A DNA stretch of 64,000 nucleotides from Ceratotherium simum simum (GCF_000283155.1 NW_004454165.1:42296213-42360212); one strand, 5' to 3'; shown: positions 23,801 to 36,050, counted from the stretch's first letter. The notes: generated from the letters alone by a model not told the origin. Translations and numbers: made by a program.

Positions 23801-24243
23801 AGAGTTAATCTGTCTGAGCATCAGGGTTCCATCTGCAAATGCAGGAGTTCATCAAATTGTCTTTAAGGTATCTTTTTATTCTAACATTTGAGGGATCTAT
23901 GGTTCTATATCACTACTAGTGGTTCCTAAGTGGTACAATAAATGTGGTATGTTAACTAGGTCCCTTTTCCATCAGGGACAGCAAAGAATAAATGCTAGGA
24001 TTCCCAATTTGTCTCTGAAGCAATGTCCCTATAGCTTCAAAGGGAGAAGAGAAAACCAAAGACAGATCCATGAATGCCTCAAGCAGATAAGAACCATGAT
24101 TTTAAAATCAGTCATAGGATGGCTCTCACCTAGAATAAAAACACTGTATCCATTCCAGAACTCTCCTATACCTTTAGACCAGCTGCTGTTGACCTGGGAT
24201 CCATCAAGATAACCTGAGATAGAAGGACTCCAAGCATAGAATC

Positions 24244-24393
24244 GAAGATTAAGTGCTGTGGGAGATGAGGAGAGTGGCAATCACTGTGGTTGGCATGACT
24301 GTGGAGAAGATCTCAAACTAACATCTGTATCTCCTGTGGGAGTCTGAAGCAGGAATTCTTAACTGTTTTGTGACATCAACTCACTTAACAGTC
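24244..24393 (+). repeat. Left arm of a 150-bp inverted duplication
   Basis: Reverse complement of 25709-25858 with about eight mismatches and no indels (coordinate sum 50102), roughly 95% identity. The inner part (from about 24353, GGAATTCTTAACTGTTTTGTG) looks like the terminus of a hAT-Charlie-type element; the outer part is unique sequence. Confidence 0.9.
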
Positions 24394-24739
24394 CAAGTCC
24401 ATTGAACTTGGACAGAAACTATTCACCTTTATTTTTATTAACCTTTAACTAAAATTTACCTTTTTCTTCAGTTATGAATGTGGTCAATAAGCCACAGGAG
24501 TATTAGCATTACCTGTGACTTTGTCACTGATTGAAATAATCAGTATCTTCACATTACAGTACAATTGTTGCAAATATTTCAAAATATCATTTATGCTCAC
24601 AATCACTTTGAAATTAAAGTAGTTTTTAGACATACACAGATCTTATTACTGAGTGCATTATAGAGGAAAATTATTACTATATCACAAAATATTTCTAAAA
24701 CATATTTTGAATTTGGGTTTCAATATGAGTTGTTTCCTT

Positions 24740-25490
24740 GGTAATCTTAAATATTAGTTTTAACTTTTTCTTGTGGAGAACTTGGAACATATATAAAAGT
24801 AGACTGAAATATATATAAAACACCATATATTCATCACCCAACTATACCCCCAAATCCTTTTCAATGCTGTATTATCTCATAGTAAGCCCTAGACATTATA
24901 TAATTTCATCTGTAAATATTTCGGTATGTACCTCTAAAATATAAGTTATTTTTCTTGAAGTATAATCATAATTACCATTCTCATAGTTTGAAAAAATCAA
25001 CAATTCCTGAAATATCATGGAATAGCTCATCAGTGTTTAAATTTTCAAGTATCCGTAGATACTTGAAATTAGAATTTCAAGTTAGAATTTTTTTGTTTTT
25101 TTAAAAAATCAGAATTCAAATAGGTTTGCAATTTCAATGAATTGATATATTTTTTAAGTCTCTTAATTTGTAGATTCTACCTTCATCTCTTCTTTCTCTC
25201 TTCTTGCAATTTATTTATTGAAATTAAAAAAAAAAAGAAAAAGGGATGTGTATCCTGTGGTGTCTCCCCAGTCTGGGTTGTGGATTGCATCCCCGTGGTG
25301 TGGTTTGTCAAGCCTTCTCTCCTCTGTGTTTCCTGTAATCTGAGAGCTGGATCTCGAGACTTGATGCCATCAGGTTTTGGAGGAGAAGAGAGGGCGAGAT
25401 GACTTCTGGTTGTCTTTGTTAGCAGCCACTGATTTTCAGTGTTTCGCTCCATTTGTTAATTAGGAGTTGTAACATGTTTTATTTTAATTT
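24740..25490 (-). mobile_element. Antisense L1M/HAL1 3' region
   Basis: The spacer between the 150-bp arms carries AGTTTTAACTTTTTCTTGTG through GGTATGTACCTCTAAAATAT, then AGGTTTGCAATTTCAATGAA, CTTTCTCTCTTCTTGCAATT and GCTGGATCTCGAGACTTGAT, a series known from antisense old L1/HAL1 3' ends. Confidence 0.55.
25043..25082. repeat. Two overlapping hairpins
   Basis: TTTCAAGTATC (25043-25053) pairs with GATACTTGAAA (25058-25068) around a CGTA loop. ACTTGAAATT (25061-25070) pairs with AATTTCAAGT (25073-25082) around AG. The two stems share bases and exclude each other. Confidence 0.85.
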
Positions 25491-25708
25491 GATCATTGCT
25501 TATACTGTATTGTCTGTAACACTTCTACAAGGAAAAAATATGCCTCATTCACTATTTGGTTACCCAGTGGTAGAGTTAATGTAGAAAGTCAAAATACTCA
25601 TGCTTGATTCTTTCCCTTTATTTACCAATTTTCCGAATAACGAGTTGGTTCCTTTTATACGTTTTATTTTACACATTTAGAAACATTATCCTGAGAAGGA
25701 GTTCACCA

Positions 25709-25858
25709 GACTGTTAAGTGGGTTGATGTCACAAAACAGTTAAGAATTCCTACTTCAGACTCCCCCAGGAGATACAGAGGTTAGTTTGAGCTCTTCTCCA
25801 GAGTCACGCCAACCACAGTGATTGCCACTCTCCTCATCTCCCGCAGCACTTAATCTTC
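25709..25858 (-). repeat. Right arm of the 150-bp inverted duplication
   Basis: Partner of 24244-24393; spacer 1315 bp. Immediately to its left, TCCTGAGAAGGAGTTCACCA continues the hAT-Charlie-type terminal region further than on the left arm. Confidence 0.9.
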
Positions 25859-25944
25859 ATCTCACACCTTCTGGTGCTTGGTGAAATTCCACCTTCTGCT
25901 GTACTGTGATAGATACATGTACGTAAACCCTACAGTAGTAGCTG

Positions 25945-26150
25945 TGGTGCAGGGCGAGCATTAATTTGAAGTCAGATGGTCTAATTCAAGCAGTGACTAT
26001 GCTACTTACTAGCAGTGTGCCCTAGGCAAGTTCTTTACTTCTTTGAGCTTCAGTTTCTTCATTTAGAGAATGGCAGAAATGGTATCTAACTTGAAGAATT
26101 GTTTTGAGAACTAAAGAAGGAAACATTCTTGAAAGATTGAGACATCACTG
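25945..26150 (+). repeat. MIR SINE
   Basis: Sense MIR with AAGTCAGATGGTCTAATTCA, GCCCTAGGCAAGTTCTTTAC, TGAGCTTCAGTTTCTTCATT and a following ATCTAACTTGAAGAATTG block. Confidence 0.75.
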
Positions 26151-26304
26151 ATCCTCAACAAATACTTATTAAATCTAACTCTTAGTTCCCACCAACTTCT
26201 CAGGGGGCTGGTTAATTAGATCTTTGGCACTGGCCATAGCAGTAAAAACAGGTTTGCTGCACTGTGCGAGATCCCTGATCTAGGGCCCTAAGTCAGAGCA
26301 CACG

Positions 26305-26620
26305 CCCACCCCAGCTCTCCCCTCTCTCCCTCCCTCCCTCCCTCCTTCCTTTTCTCCATCCCTCCCAGTTTCTTTCTCCCTTTGTCTTTCCTTCCTTTCT
26401 CTTCTTTTCTCTTTTCTTCTTCTTCTTCTCCTCCTCCTCCTTCTTCCTTCTCCTCTTCCTCCTCTTCTTCTCTCCTTCCCTCTCTCTCTCTCACTAGCTC
26501 TGACTCACTCTGTCTCTCACTTTCTCTGTCTCTGTCTTCCTGTCTTTCTCTCTCTCTGACTCTCTTCCTTTCTCTCTCTCTCTCTGTCTCTGTCTCTCTC
26601 TTCCTCTCTTTCAGCACTCT
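26305..26620. repeat. CT-rich polypyrimidine tract
   Basis: About 300 bp of interrupted CCCT, TTC, CTC and TCTCTG units, nearly pure pyrimidine on +. The Glu/Arg-rich and Ser-rich open frames here (26288-26645) are by-products. Confidence 0.9.
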
Positions 26621-27139
26621 TCCATTCTCAAGTCTCTCCTACTGAAGGCACAGGGTAGCTCTGCTGGAGTCAGAGCTGTCTGATTCTGAAATGCTCTTTA
26701 TAGTGAGCCGTGTTCCACCCGCAATATGACGTATCTCATATCTTCCCTGGATCTTCACTAGGATGCCCCATCCAAGACCTTTCAACCCGGTTGGTATCTC
26801 ACCCACCCTGGGCTTGAAATGGCCATATCATGTTCTAACCCCTAATCCAATTAGAAAATATCTGTGCTGTGTTTCAGCCCATCCTTACAGGCTCATGGTG
26901 CATTCCATTTGGTTAATCTGAAAAAATCAGCTGGGCCTTCAAAACCACTCAGGATTCCTTTTGTGTGCCTCCCTGGTCAGATTCCTCTTCCATATCTGAG
27001 AGCTGCTACTTCAATCTTTCAACCACTTCCTTTAAGCTGTTCAACCTGCCACATCCTTTCCTTCTCTTGCAGATGACTTGGCTGCTTCTTCTAAGGCAGA
27101 GGCACCTGTCAAGATGGCTCCTGTGCTCAGACCCTATGT

Positions 27140-28205
27140 GCACCTCATCAATGTCTCATCAATATCTCATCCATGTCTCTCATCCATGTCTCCCATCCAT
27201 GTCTCTCATCAATGTTTCATCCATGTCTCATCAATGTCTCTCATTGATGTCTCTCATCCATCTCTCATCTGTGTCTCATCTGTGTCTCTCATCCATGTTT
27301 CATCCATGTCTCTCATCCATGTCTCTCAACCATATCCCTCATCCATGTCTCATCCATGTCTCTCATCAATGTTTCATCCATGTCTCATCAATGTCTCTCA
27401 TTGATGTCTCTCATGTTTCATCCATGTCTCNNNNNNNNNNNNNNNNNNNNNNNNNNNNNNNNNNNNNNNNNNNNNNNNNNNNNNNNNNNNNNNNNNNNNN
27501 NNNNNNNNNNNNNNNNNNNNNNNNNNNNNNNNNNNNNNNNNNNNNNNNNNNNNNNNNNNNNNNNNNNNNNNNNNNNNNNNNNNNNNNNNNNNNNNNNNNN
27601 NNNNNNNNNNNNNNNNNNNNNNNNNNNNNNNNNNNNNNNNNNNNNNNNNNNNNNNNNNNNNNNNNNNNNNNNNNNNNNNNNNNNNNNNNNNNNNNNNNNN
27701 NNNNNNNNNNNNNNNNNNNNNNNNNNNNNNNNNNNNNNNNNNNNNNNNNNNNNNNNNNNNNNNNNNNNNNNNNNNNNNNNNNNNNNNNNNNNNNNNNNNN
27801 NNNNNNNNNNNNNNNNNNNNNNNNNNNNNNNNNNNNNNNNNNNNNNNNNNNNNNNNNNNNNNNNNNNNNNNNNNNNNNNNNNNNNNNNNNNNNNNNNNNN
27901 NNNNNNNNNNNNNNNNNNNNNNNNNNNNNNNNNNNNNNNNNNNNNNNNNNNNNNNNNNNNNNNNNNNNNNNNNNNNNNNNNNNNNNNNNNNNNNNNNNNN
28001 NNNNNNNNNNNNNNNNNNNNNNNNNNNNNNNGTCTCTCATCAATGTTTCATCCATGTCTCATCCATGTCTCTCATCCACATCCCTCATCCATGTCTCATC
28101 CATATCTCTCATCCATGTCTCATCCATGTCTCTCATCCATGTCTCTTATTGATGTCTCATCAATGTTTCATCAATGTCTCATTGATGTCCCATTGATGTC
28201 TCTCC
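27140..28205. repeat. Minisatellite of TCTCATCCATG-type units, interrupted by a gap
   Basis: Short units of about 10-13 bp (TCTCATCCATG, TCTCATCAATG, TCTCTCATCCATG, with TTGATG and CCCTCATCC variants) repeat on both sides of the run of Ns. Unit length varies, so frames shift and the predicted Ser/His/Cys-rich proteins are artefacts. True array length is unknown. Confidence 0.9.
27431..28031. other. Assembly gap, 601 N
   Basis: A run of N inside the minisatellite, most likely because the array could not be spanned. Confidence 0.99.
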
Positions 28206-28304
28206 TTGCCCCTCAGAGGTCTCACTGAGGGTGGCATGGTGGACAATTAGGAACATTTCAAAGTCCCACAGATGTCAGTTGAGATGTTAGCTTTCGTATA
28301 TATC

Positions 28305-28425
28305 AGCTGTGTCCCCTGAGCCTTGGCTTCCTTATTGGTAAATGGGCATTAAAAACATCTCTCTCAGCTTTGTTATGAGGATAAATAACAGATTTTAAGT
28401 GTCTAGTACATGGGGTGAATTACCA
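28305..28425 (+). repeat. MIR fragment
   Basis: GAGCCTTGGCTTCCTTATTG then GGTAAATGGGCATTAAAAAC and TTATGAGGATAAATAACAG: MIR 3' half, sense. Confidence 0.65.
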
Positions 28426-28544
28426 AATGTTGGAGAGTTAACAGGCACTTGTTTGCCTTTCTCCTCTCTACCTCTCTCCCTGTCTCCATTTTGTTCTAAG
28501 GTCCTTTTCCTCTGGGCTCCACAATTATTCTCAAGAACACAAGA

Positions 28545-28730
28545 CAGTGCTGGTTAAAGTCCAGTGTTGGAGTCACACCAGCCTGGGTCCAAATCCCAAG
28601 GTTGACACTTGCTGAGTGATTTTCAATTACGAAAAGGGGGTAGGATTATTAAGAAGAATAAACAAGACAATGAAGGTAAAAATAGCACAGTGCCAGGTAC
28701 ATACTGTGTTTTTAATAAATGTCTGTGGTC
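28545..28730 (+). repeat. MIR element
   Basis: GAGTCACACCAGCCTGGGTC, CTTGCTGAGTGATTTTCAAT and AATAGCACAGTGCCAGGTAC give the MIR core and 3' end in order. Confidence 0.65.
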
Positions 28731-28979
28731 ATGACTGTTGTTTTTCACCCTCCTGAATCTCCAGGACTCCTTTGCCATTGGTCCTATCCCCACTGCTTCT
28801 AGTGCCTAAAGTGCTGAAGTCTCCTTTATAGAAACACATCGATGCAACCTCCCCACAGCCGCTGCACTTTCTCTCCCTCCCGTCAGAGCCAAACCCAAAC
28901 CTTCTGGTCGAGTCTGGAGTCTGTAGTCTCGCTCTCTCTCCGCTCTCCTGTCTTCTTCTCATCTTCTCACCAGTGCGGT

Positions 28980-29625
28980 CTCTGTCCCACCCTCCCCTCT
29001 CAGGCCCTCTTGTTGCGGCTTACAGTGACTTCCTAACTTCATTTGGGGGACTTTCACTGACTTGGTTTTCTATGATCTTCTAGACGGCTGATAACTCTTC
29101 CTTCCTGAATTCTCTCCTCTCTCAGCTTCCTTGCTCCTCCCACTCTGCCCACTGCTTCTTTCCTGTCTCCTCTGTGGGAGATCGTGGTGCCCAGATAACA
29201 CCTTCATGCCTCTTCCCTTTTCCTCTCACTTGTTTTTCCTTTGGCAATCTCATCAACTGTACGGTTTCAACTACCGTTTCTGACTCCCAAATCATGTAAC
29301 TCCAACCAGGCTACACTCAATATTCCCCAAAGGATTGACTATTCTTCAGTGTTCCTCGTTGCCTGTAGGATGAAGTTCACTCTTTAGTGCGGCATTCAAG
29401 GCTACTCATGATGCAATTCCTGCCCTTGCTTCCAGTCTCATTTTCTGCTGTTCCCTCAGGTGCACCCTACCCACTAACAATACCAAAAACACTTGCAGTT
29501 TTCAATCCCAGAACCTTTTCTGATAACTCCATGCATTGGCTAATAGCAAATTTTCTGCCTCCTTCACCTTAGTCCACATAGAAAATTCCTACTCAGCCTT
29601 TAGGACTCACCCCATGCCCTCTCCT
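28980..29625 (+). repeat. L2 LINE fragment, sense
   Basis: Phrases such as ACTACCGTTTCTGACTCCCA, TCAAGGCTACTCATGATGCA and TTCCTACTCAGCCTTTAGGA fit internal-to-3' L2 sequence. No intact frame. Confidence 0.45.
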
Positions 29626-29639
29626 CTCTGCTAAGCAGG

Positions 29640-32090
29640 GTCTTCTGGAGGCATGGGGGGAGGAATTGGGGGAAGCAAGACTCTGCTAGGTTTCTCAGAC
29701 GCCATGTTTCGTCTCTGCGTGGAAGCGGCTCTGGCCACAGTTCTGGAGGCTGTCTCTGGAATGGGTGTAGGAACATGGGCACACACCACAGTGATAACAG
29801 CAAACACATTTGTAATCCTCACTATGGGCCAGAAGTGATTCTGTTGGCTGCAGCGTGACTCTAGAGCTCCCAACCTTAACTGTCCTCTATACTGCCTCGA
29901 GGACTGAGGTCTGGACATTTCTGGATCTTTCTTAGTTTTGGAGAGCATTTCCCTGACTCTTATTCCAGTCCCCACACCAAAAGTTCGGGGCTCTAAGAAA
30001 TAAGCTGAGCTCTGAGCTCCTTTGTGATCCCATTCACGGTAAGCACAAGTGAACCACGATCGTTTTACAGAATTAGAGACTGGAAAGAGCTTCTGATTTC
30101 AGAAGAACAATTTTTTAAAATGGATTTGTATGCATAAAATCCATTGCAGTTGGTGATAGTGGAGTCAGTGACTAATAACAATGTCATTTCCTGTGATTTT
30201 TATAAATTACAGTAAATATGCCAGTAATCACCCACATTAGCTGCTGAAATGCAGGCAGCCATCTAGAGTACAGGCCAGGGGACCCCACTGAAGCCTCAAG
30301 AGGTAGCCCCCACAGGTGCAAATTGACACCTAGGAAAACAGTAGTTAATGCATGCTAGAATTTGGAGAAGTGGAAAGTGTTAAAATAGATGTATGTCAAG
30401 CAGACAAATTTGGACTTCTCTACGAGGATCTGTCATGTCAAACAGGAAATAGCTATAAATTACTTGTAATAGTAAAAACCTTGTCATTTATAACCTTTAA
30501 AGCAAAGGGCTCATTTAACACATCAACTCATAGATCATAATCTAGGACAGTCAGGCTGGGTATTTATTTCACTTTGAATGTGTAGAAGCCAGAGCAAACC
30601 AGGCATGGTCTGCACAAGACCCCATAGTGTCCCACAGCTCTTGGAGCCACAGAACGAGCCAGGGAGATGACTGCCCCGGGCCCAGGGTGATGAATACGTC
30701 AAGATATGAAAACGCTTTCTGCTCCTAAAAAGAAAATTAAGACGTGATTGGAAACGTCATGCCTTGGGTAGTCTCATAATGAATAATTCCAAATAAATCC
30801 CACCATTATTCTGTTTATTTGTTTTACTCAGAAGCTATTTGAAGTCATTGGAGCTGAAAGTATGTTTCAACATGCCAAGCGTATTTACTGTATCTTGTAA
30901 TCATCTTGCTAACCAGTTCACAGGCAAATAATAATTGGACTTCTGTGTTTATTTCAGATACCTCAATATATACAGCCCACAGATAAATCCAGCTCAGAGA
31001 CATTTTAAAGGGGCTGAAATGAAAGTGGTCCAGGAGTGCGCTCAGGAAGATGCACACACAAAGCCATCTTCTGCATTATGTGAAGAGTCAATGGGAACTA
31101 GGTATTTATGAGAGAGATACTTAACGATCTTTGCATGCACTGAATAAAATATTTGATGTTAGTTGATACAGGGTGGGGGAAAGGTCGTGGAGAGAAGCAA
31201 GAGCAAAGAACATAGTCACACACCCAACTAACCACTCACTTTATAGTGAGAAAAAGCCCTAGGCGTGGGAGCTGAGCATATAGTCCACGTTTGCACACAT
31301 GTTGGCACCATGAGCTATAAGGAAGGACAAAGATGGTCTCCAGGAAGCAGTAACTCAGAGCTGCACTGCATCCAGATTCCTTTAGTCTCCCCCCTGGCAT
31401 CTCCACACCCCCGTATTTTCTCCACCACCCTGGCTCAGTCAGGGCTTAACTCCCCCAGGAACAGGAAGTCCTGTGCTCCTGCAACTTGCCACCATTTGGA
31501 CACCACTCTTGAGTGCGAGGGTGCGTGCGTGCACACACACGTGCACACACGGACATTCACATGCATGTGGGCACACACGCACACTGCACAGCCTAGAAGG
31601 TCGTGGCTATGATAGCAGCCACACTTAGAATCCCCAGGACTGTTGGTTGGGCAATGTTTCCCTCTTTTTTGCTTTTCCACATTCTGCCAAGGTACACTTC
31701 TAGTGGGGTGAGAATTTGCCTCTGTCCGAATGTATGAACACAAGCTAATTCAAAACAAAACAAAACAAAACTGAATTTAATCTTAAAAAGAAGCTAAAAT
31801 TTAAAAATTAGCTTCAACTGGTAAGCAGTTTAACTGGTTCTTTGCATTTAACTCGTTACTTAAAAATTATTGTTGATCTCTCTCTGAACTTAATCCCATT
31901 TTCATGATAATGACCAGTTTCCACAGGTGGATTAGTGGCACTCAGCGAGGGAGGAGGAGGGCTTTGGTAACAAGAGAGAGCACACAGGTAAAGAGTTAGG
32001 CACTGTTCAGATCACTTAGGGAAAAACCTGTAATTCCGGGAGAAAAGCTGATTCTGGGAACGAAATCAACAACTACTAGTCTGGAGTACT
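29640..32090. other. Intergenic, no gene recognised
   Basis: A GT/CA-rich patch lies at about 31520-31590. About 30110-30260 is repeat-free and might be conserved noncoding sequence. No coding pattern or RNA gene is visible. Confidence 0.4.
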
Positions 32091-32092
32091 GA

Positions 32093-32138
32093 AACCTAAC
32101 CAAACCAAACCTAACCAAACCTAACCAAACCTAACCAA
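32093..32138. repeat. (AACCAAACCT)n decamer repeat
   Basis: Four to five near-perfect 10-bp units. It resembles degenerate telomeric CCCTAA in composition but lacks the hexamer. Confidence 0.85.
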
Positions 32139-32149
32139 GCTTGCATTCC

Positions 32150-33715
32150 TCCCATTACTTGGCAGATACCAAACTTGTGTGAAGTAACACGCTGACGCTC
32201 TGGAATCCGCATGCATCAACTTAACTGGAGAATCGAGGCTCTTTCTCTAACCTAGGTCGTTTCTAGAAATGCCAGCAATCCACATCTTTAGCCTCAAATG
32301 CTACATTATTACTCACAAACGAATATTTGTCTTTCTGCTTTTTGTGTGTGTTTTTTTGTGAATTAATGGATATGGTCTGAAGTCTGTGTTTCTAAACTAT
32401 GTGAACTGTAGAGTGTGTGTTGCATGTGTTCACTATATATTATTTTAATATATCTGTTAATTTTTAACAAAGTTAATTTCTATAGAATAATGAGTAATTT
32501 TGAAAATATTTTGGGCAAAATGTTACCAACTCATTATTGGACTAACACCACTGTGCACACTGCATTCCTTTGGTTCTAGCACACATTTTCAGTTTTATCA
32601 TCTCTGGAACCTAGATGCACCATTACCACTAATGACAACTTACAGATATAACTGGTGGAGTTTTTTCTTTCATAGTGGCATGTAAAATCAAGATGCATCT
32701 TATAATAAATGGCATCTTAGGCTGATGAAAAGAAGAAGTGCCTGTGTGTGGTAGTAACTTGTGGATAATCTCTAGTCCACATAGGCTAGGGTGAAGAGAA
32801 ATTGTGTCAAGGATCAGCTATTCCTCCCTAAGACTTCTCCATGTAGGAACTATAAACTATATTTCCAAACTTCAGCATGGCTCTTCTTATTCTAAAAAGT
32901 CTTGTATTTATCACAGGTGGTTCACGCTGCACTGCAACGTGCACTTGACAGAGGGTTCCTATTGCCTCGTCCGTCACCAACTGTTTTTACAAATCAAGAG
33001 GCTGGAAGACTCAAAGGCAAAGCAAGGAGACCAGTTTCCCAGTTGATACAAAAACTGATGATGAGGCAAAAAAAAACCATGAAGTTAGTACCCCTGAATG
33101 GGATTTAGTTAATATTTTAAATTTCAAGATGAGCATGCAAATATGCAGTAAAATGCTGAGCTACATTTGTGCTTGTTTTCTGGAAACTTTACAAGGCAAT
33201 TATTGTAATGCAGAAAAATCTCTACCACTGACCCCTCAGCCATGCCACATGATATTTCCAGCCTGAATTCTTTCTATGTATTTTCTTACAGCCAGAAGTC
33301 TTGGAGAGGATTGGGAGCCAATTTTAAATATCAGGTCAGTTTGAGGTGGTATGGGGACAGTAAGTAGAGAGAAGAGAAAAGATTAAGTTTGGATTTTTTA
33401 ACTTTTAAATGATAAGGAGTCCAGATAGGAAAAATAGACATATTGGCTCTACGCTCGAATGCCTGCTTCTTACCGCAAGCTTACTGGCTTGTGGAGCACA
33501 CAGACACATATGCACGTGTACATGGAGTGAATGTCTATATTCCCTTTTTTTCTGGCAGAGATGTCACGTAATGGCTGGGGTTGATATTGCTTCTCTTTCG
33601 GCCATCGGCTCTTCACCTCCTCTCACCCTTCCTGGGAGCATTACCTCGCCGTCCTATATGTGCCATTTAAAGGGAATTACCTATTACTTCCATTATTTGT
33701 CCCTTATCAACTGAT
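32150..33715. other. Intergenic, no gene recognised
   Basis: A/T-rich sequence. TATTTATCACAG followed by GTGG near 32905 resembles a splice acceptor, but no exon can be supported. Confidence 0.35.
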
Positions 33716-34290
33716 GTTACACTACAAGGATTTGCATTGAAAGCACACAAAGAAAGAGCAAGTCATGGCACATCGCCAAATAAAAGAGTAATGTTCTGGT
33801 GAATTTAGCCTAAATAATTTACTGCTATATAAAAGTGGAAAAGTGGAAGGTGAACCCTTTGACCAATAAATCTCTCCTGTCCGTGAAACCCTTATCTGGT
33901 CCCCTCCAACATATTCCACACGAGGAAGCCATCATCATTGGCTCTGGTTTGTGATTTGTAAGCCTTGATCTTCTGCACTTGGTGTCCTAAATATGGATAA
34001 TTAGCATCAGTTTATCACGCTTCTGCATATTTTCTCTCCTCTCCAAACATGCATGCTTCTATTGGCTGCCATTCTGCCACAGAAGATTATGGAGACAGAT
34101 TGCAGAGAATGAATGTGCTAAACGAGATTAGGAAGGAATAGAAATAGCAACTTGGCCAATAAATTCCTCGTGAGAGCCTTATCATACAATTACACGTTGA
34201 CTTGTTTCACACTCTCCCAGCCTCTTAATCCAACGCCCCCACCAAGAATAAAATTTCACTAATTTCTGAATTACTGCATATCCTCCTGAT
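33716..34290. promoter_or_regulatory. Candidate conserved noncoding element
   Basis: About 570 bp without recognisable repeat, of balanced composition, with several transcription-factor-like cores: ATTTGCATTG near 33730, CCTTATCTGG near 33890, GGATAATTAGC near 33995, CCAATAAA near 33865 and 34155. This is pattern recognition only; conservation was not tested. Confidence 0.25.
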
Positions 34291-35224
34291 TTGTTACCAA
34301 GAATGGTTGGAAGGAGAAACACTGCTGAAAACAGCACATCAAACTTTATAATAAAAAATTAAACTTTAAATGTCAAAATGGGTGGTATGAACTTGGGATG
34401 TTTAAAACATTTCAGCATCTATGAATGAGCACACAAAGCCTGGTATGGAGAGATACTTAACTTCTCTTTGAGCACCAAATTCTCTCCATGTGCCACTTCT
34501 GGGGGCTCAGAACTGTATTCAGGGGAGGATTACCTTGCTCTTCAACAGAACTAGTCAATGTGTTTTAAAAGAGGACACAGTAGTCACTTATTTTCTTCTT
34601 CTTATTTCTGAGAACAGTCGTGATCACGATGCCCCTGAGCACTTCTGGGTGCATCCCCTGACCTCTTTGGGCACGGTCTCCTCCTCACTCACACAGGCTT
34701 TCACTTGTTAGAGCTTCTTACCACATCATCTCCATCAACAGGAGAATTTCTGCCCACTCCGTGTCTCATGAGTGTAACCAAGAACGCTGTCACCGGGCAT
34801 CCACAGGGGGCGCTCTGCTCTCCTTCCTCTGCCTGTTATTCTCCAGGGCTTTATAAGAAGTTCAGTATTCAAAGAGGAATACTAAGACAAAAACGAGGTC
34901 TGCGGCGGGATGAAGCCCTGCAGGACTGAGTCTATGCTTCCCGAAAGGAATAGAAATCTAGACCAAGTCATAAAAACCATCTATTGGTGCTTGCTGAACA
35001 GGAAAGCCTTCCAATTCACGGTGAGAAGAATTAATTAGCTAAAGAAATTCACAGCAATTGTAAAGCGAGTTTTTACGCGTAGATCATTGTGTTGCCTTCA
35101 CTTTCTTTTCTCCAAGTCATGTCTGTCAGGATTCCCTGAAGAGAGGGCCTCATGCACAATTGGAGAAAGGATTCCATCTTTCAGAAGACCTGCTTCCAGG
35201 CTCTGAGTTCAGAGACAAAACTGG
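34291..35224. other. Intergenic, no gene recognised
   Basis: Unique sequence with no repeat or coding pattern that I can name. Confidence 0.35.
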
Positions 35225-35335
35225 ACAACATCATTCAACAAACATGTCCTGAGTGTCTCCTGTGTGCCAGGCCCTGTTCTGGACGGTGGGTGTAACAGCA
35301 CAGAGAAGAGCCTGCCCTGCACCAGGCGACAGTTA
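35225..35335 (-). repeat. L2 3' end, antisense
   Basis: CATTCAACAAACATGTCCTG then GTGTGCCAGGCCCTGTTCTG and GTGTAACAGCACAGAGAAGA. Confidence 0.75.
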
Positions 35336-36050
35336 GGGATGCTAGTCTTGCCCCTGATGTTGATGAGTACCGAGTTTGCCTTCTGCAAGCTGGCAGATCC
35401 ATTGGCTGCCGAGGATTTCCTTTTTTGGAGAGAGGGCCAGCCTGGAACCTCCCTCCCTCCATTTATCTCTGTAGGGAGAGACCAAGGGCCTGTAAGGAAG
35501 TCCCGGGCAGCTCCCAAGTGAGGGGCCTAGCCTCTGTAGGAAGAAGTAGCTCAGAGAACACCTATCTTCCTAGAACCGCAGCCAGGAACATGTGCCATAT
35601 GGTGGCAGCCGCAGCTCCAACACTGCCTGCACCTCGAGTGTTAGAGTCATCTGTCCAGAAAAAACAAACACATCTTAGATGTCAGGGAAGTTCTGCTTTC
35701 CCTGAGTCCTCCTCCCTTCCAAAGCCACTGAAACCCAAAGATCCTGTTTGGGGGGACAGGGTCCTGCTGAATGGGGTGAGGGTGACCTAGAGAAGGGGTG
35801 GGACTGGTTTGTTGTTTTATGTCCTGGAGGAAATGTCATGGCGGCTTGTAGTGCTAATTTGGGGGATTCAAGTTTGGCTTCATCTAACTCCTCCACTGAA
35901 GCAAGGTGCGCAGCCAACTGCGAACAAGTCCCCAGGTCTGAGGCTCTCAGGGCACTTGGAGCTTGTAGGTCAGCTTCGGAGCTGGGGCAACCCCCAGTCA
36001 AAATAGGAAATCAGATAAGCTGTTATTTAGTAACTGTCCTCCCTCCCTTA
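35336..36050. other. Unique sequence, no gene recognised
   Basis: Overlapping open frames on both strands (35425-36065) have no family resemblance and no consistent coding signal. Confidence 0.35.

Noticed and set aside
24244..25858. A DNA transposon with 150-bp terminal inverted repeats
   Set aside because: No convincing target duplication flanks the arms, the hAT-like terminus lies inside the arm rather than at its end, and the interior is LINE-derived. Kept as an inverted duplication, though not fully excluded.
26288..26645. Charged Glu/Arg-rich protein
   Set aside because: Comes from a polypyrimidine tract read in reverse.
27140..28205. CRISPR-like array
   Set aside because: Units are contiguous 10-13 bp repeats without spacers, in a mammalian genome.
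26965..28228. Open frames of up to 395 residues
   Set aside because: They run through a minisatellite and 601 Ns; the residues in the gap are unknown and the rest is repeat translation.
32093..32138. Interstitial telomere
   Set aside because: The unit is a decamer and the array is under 50 bp; the telomeric hexamer does not occur in series.
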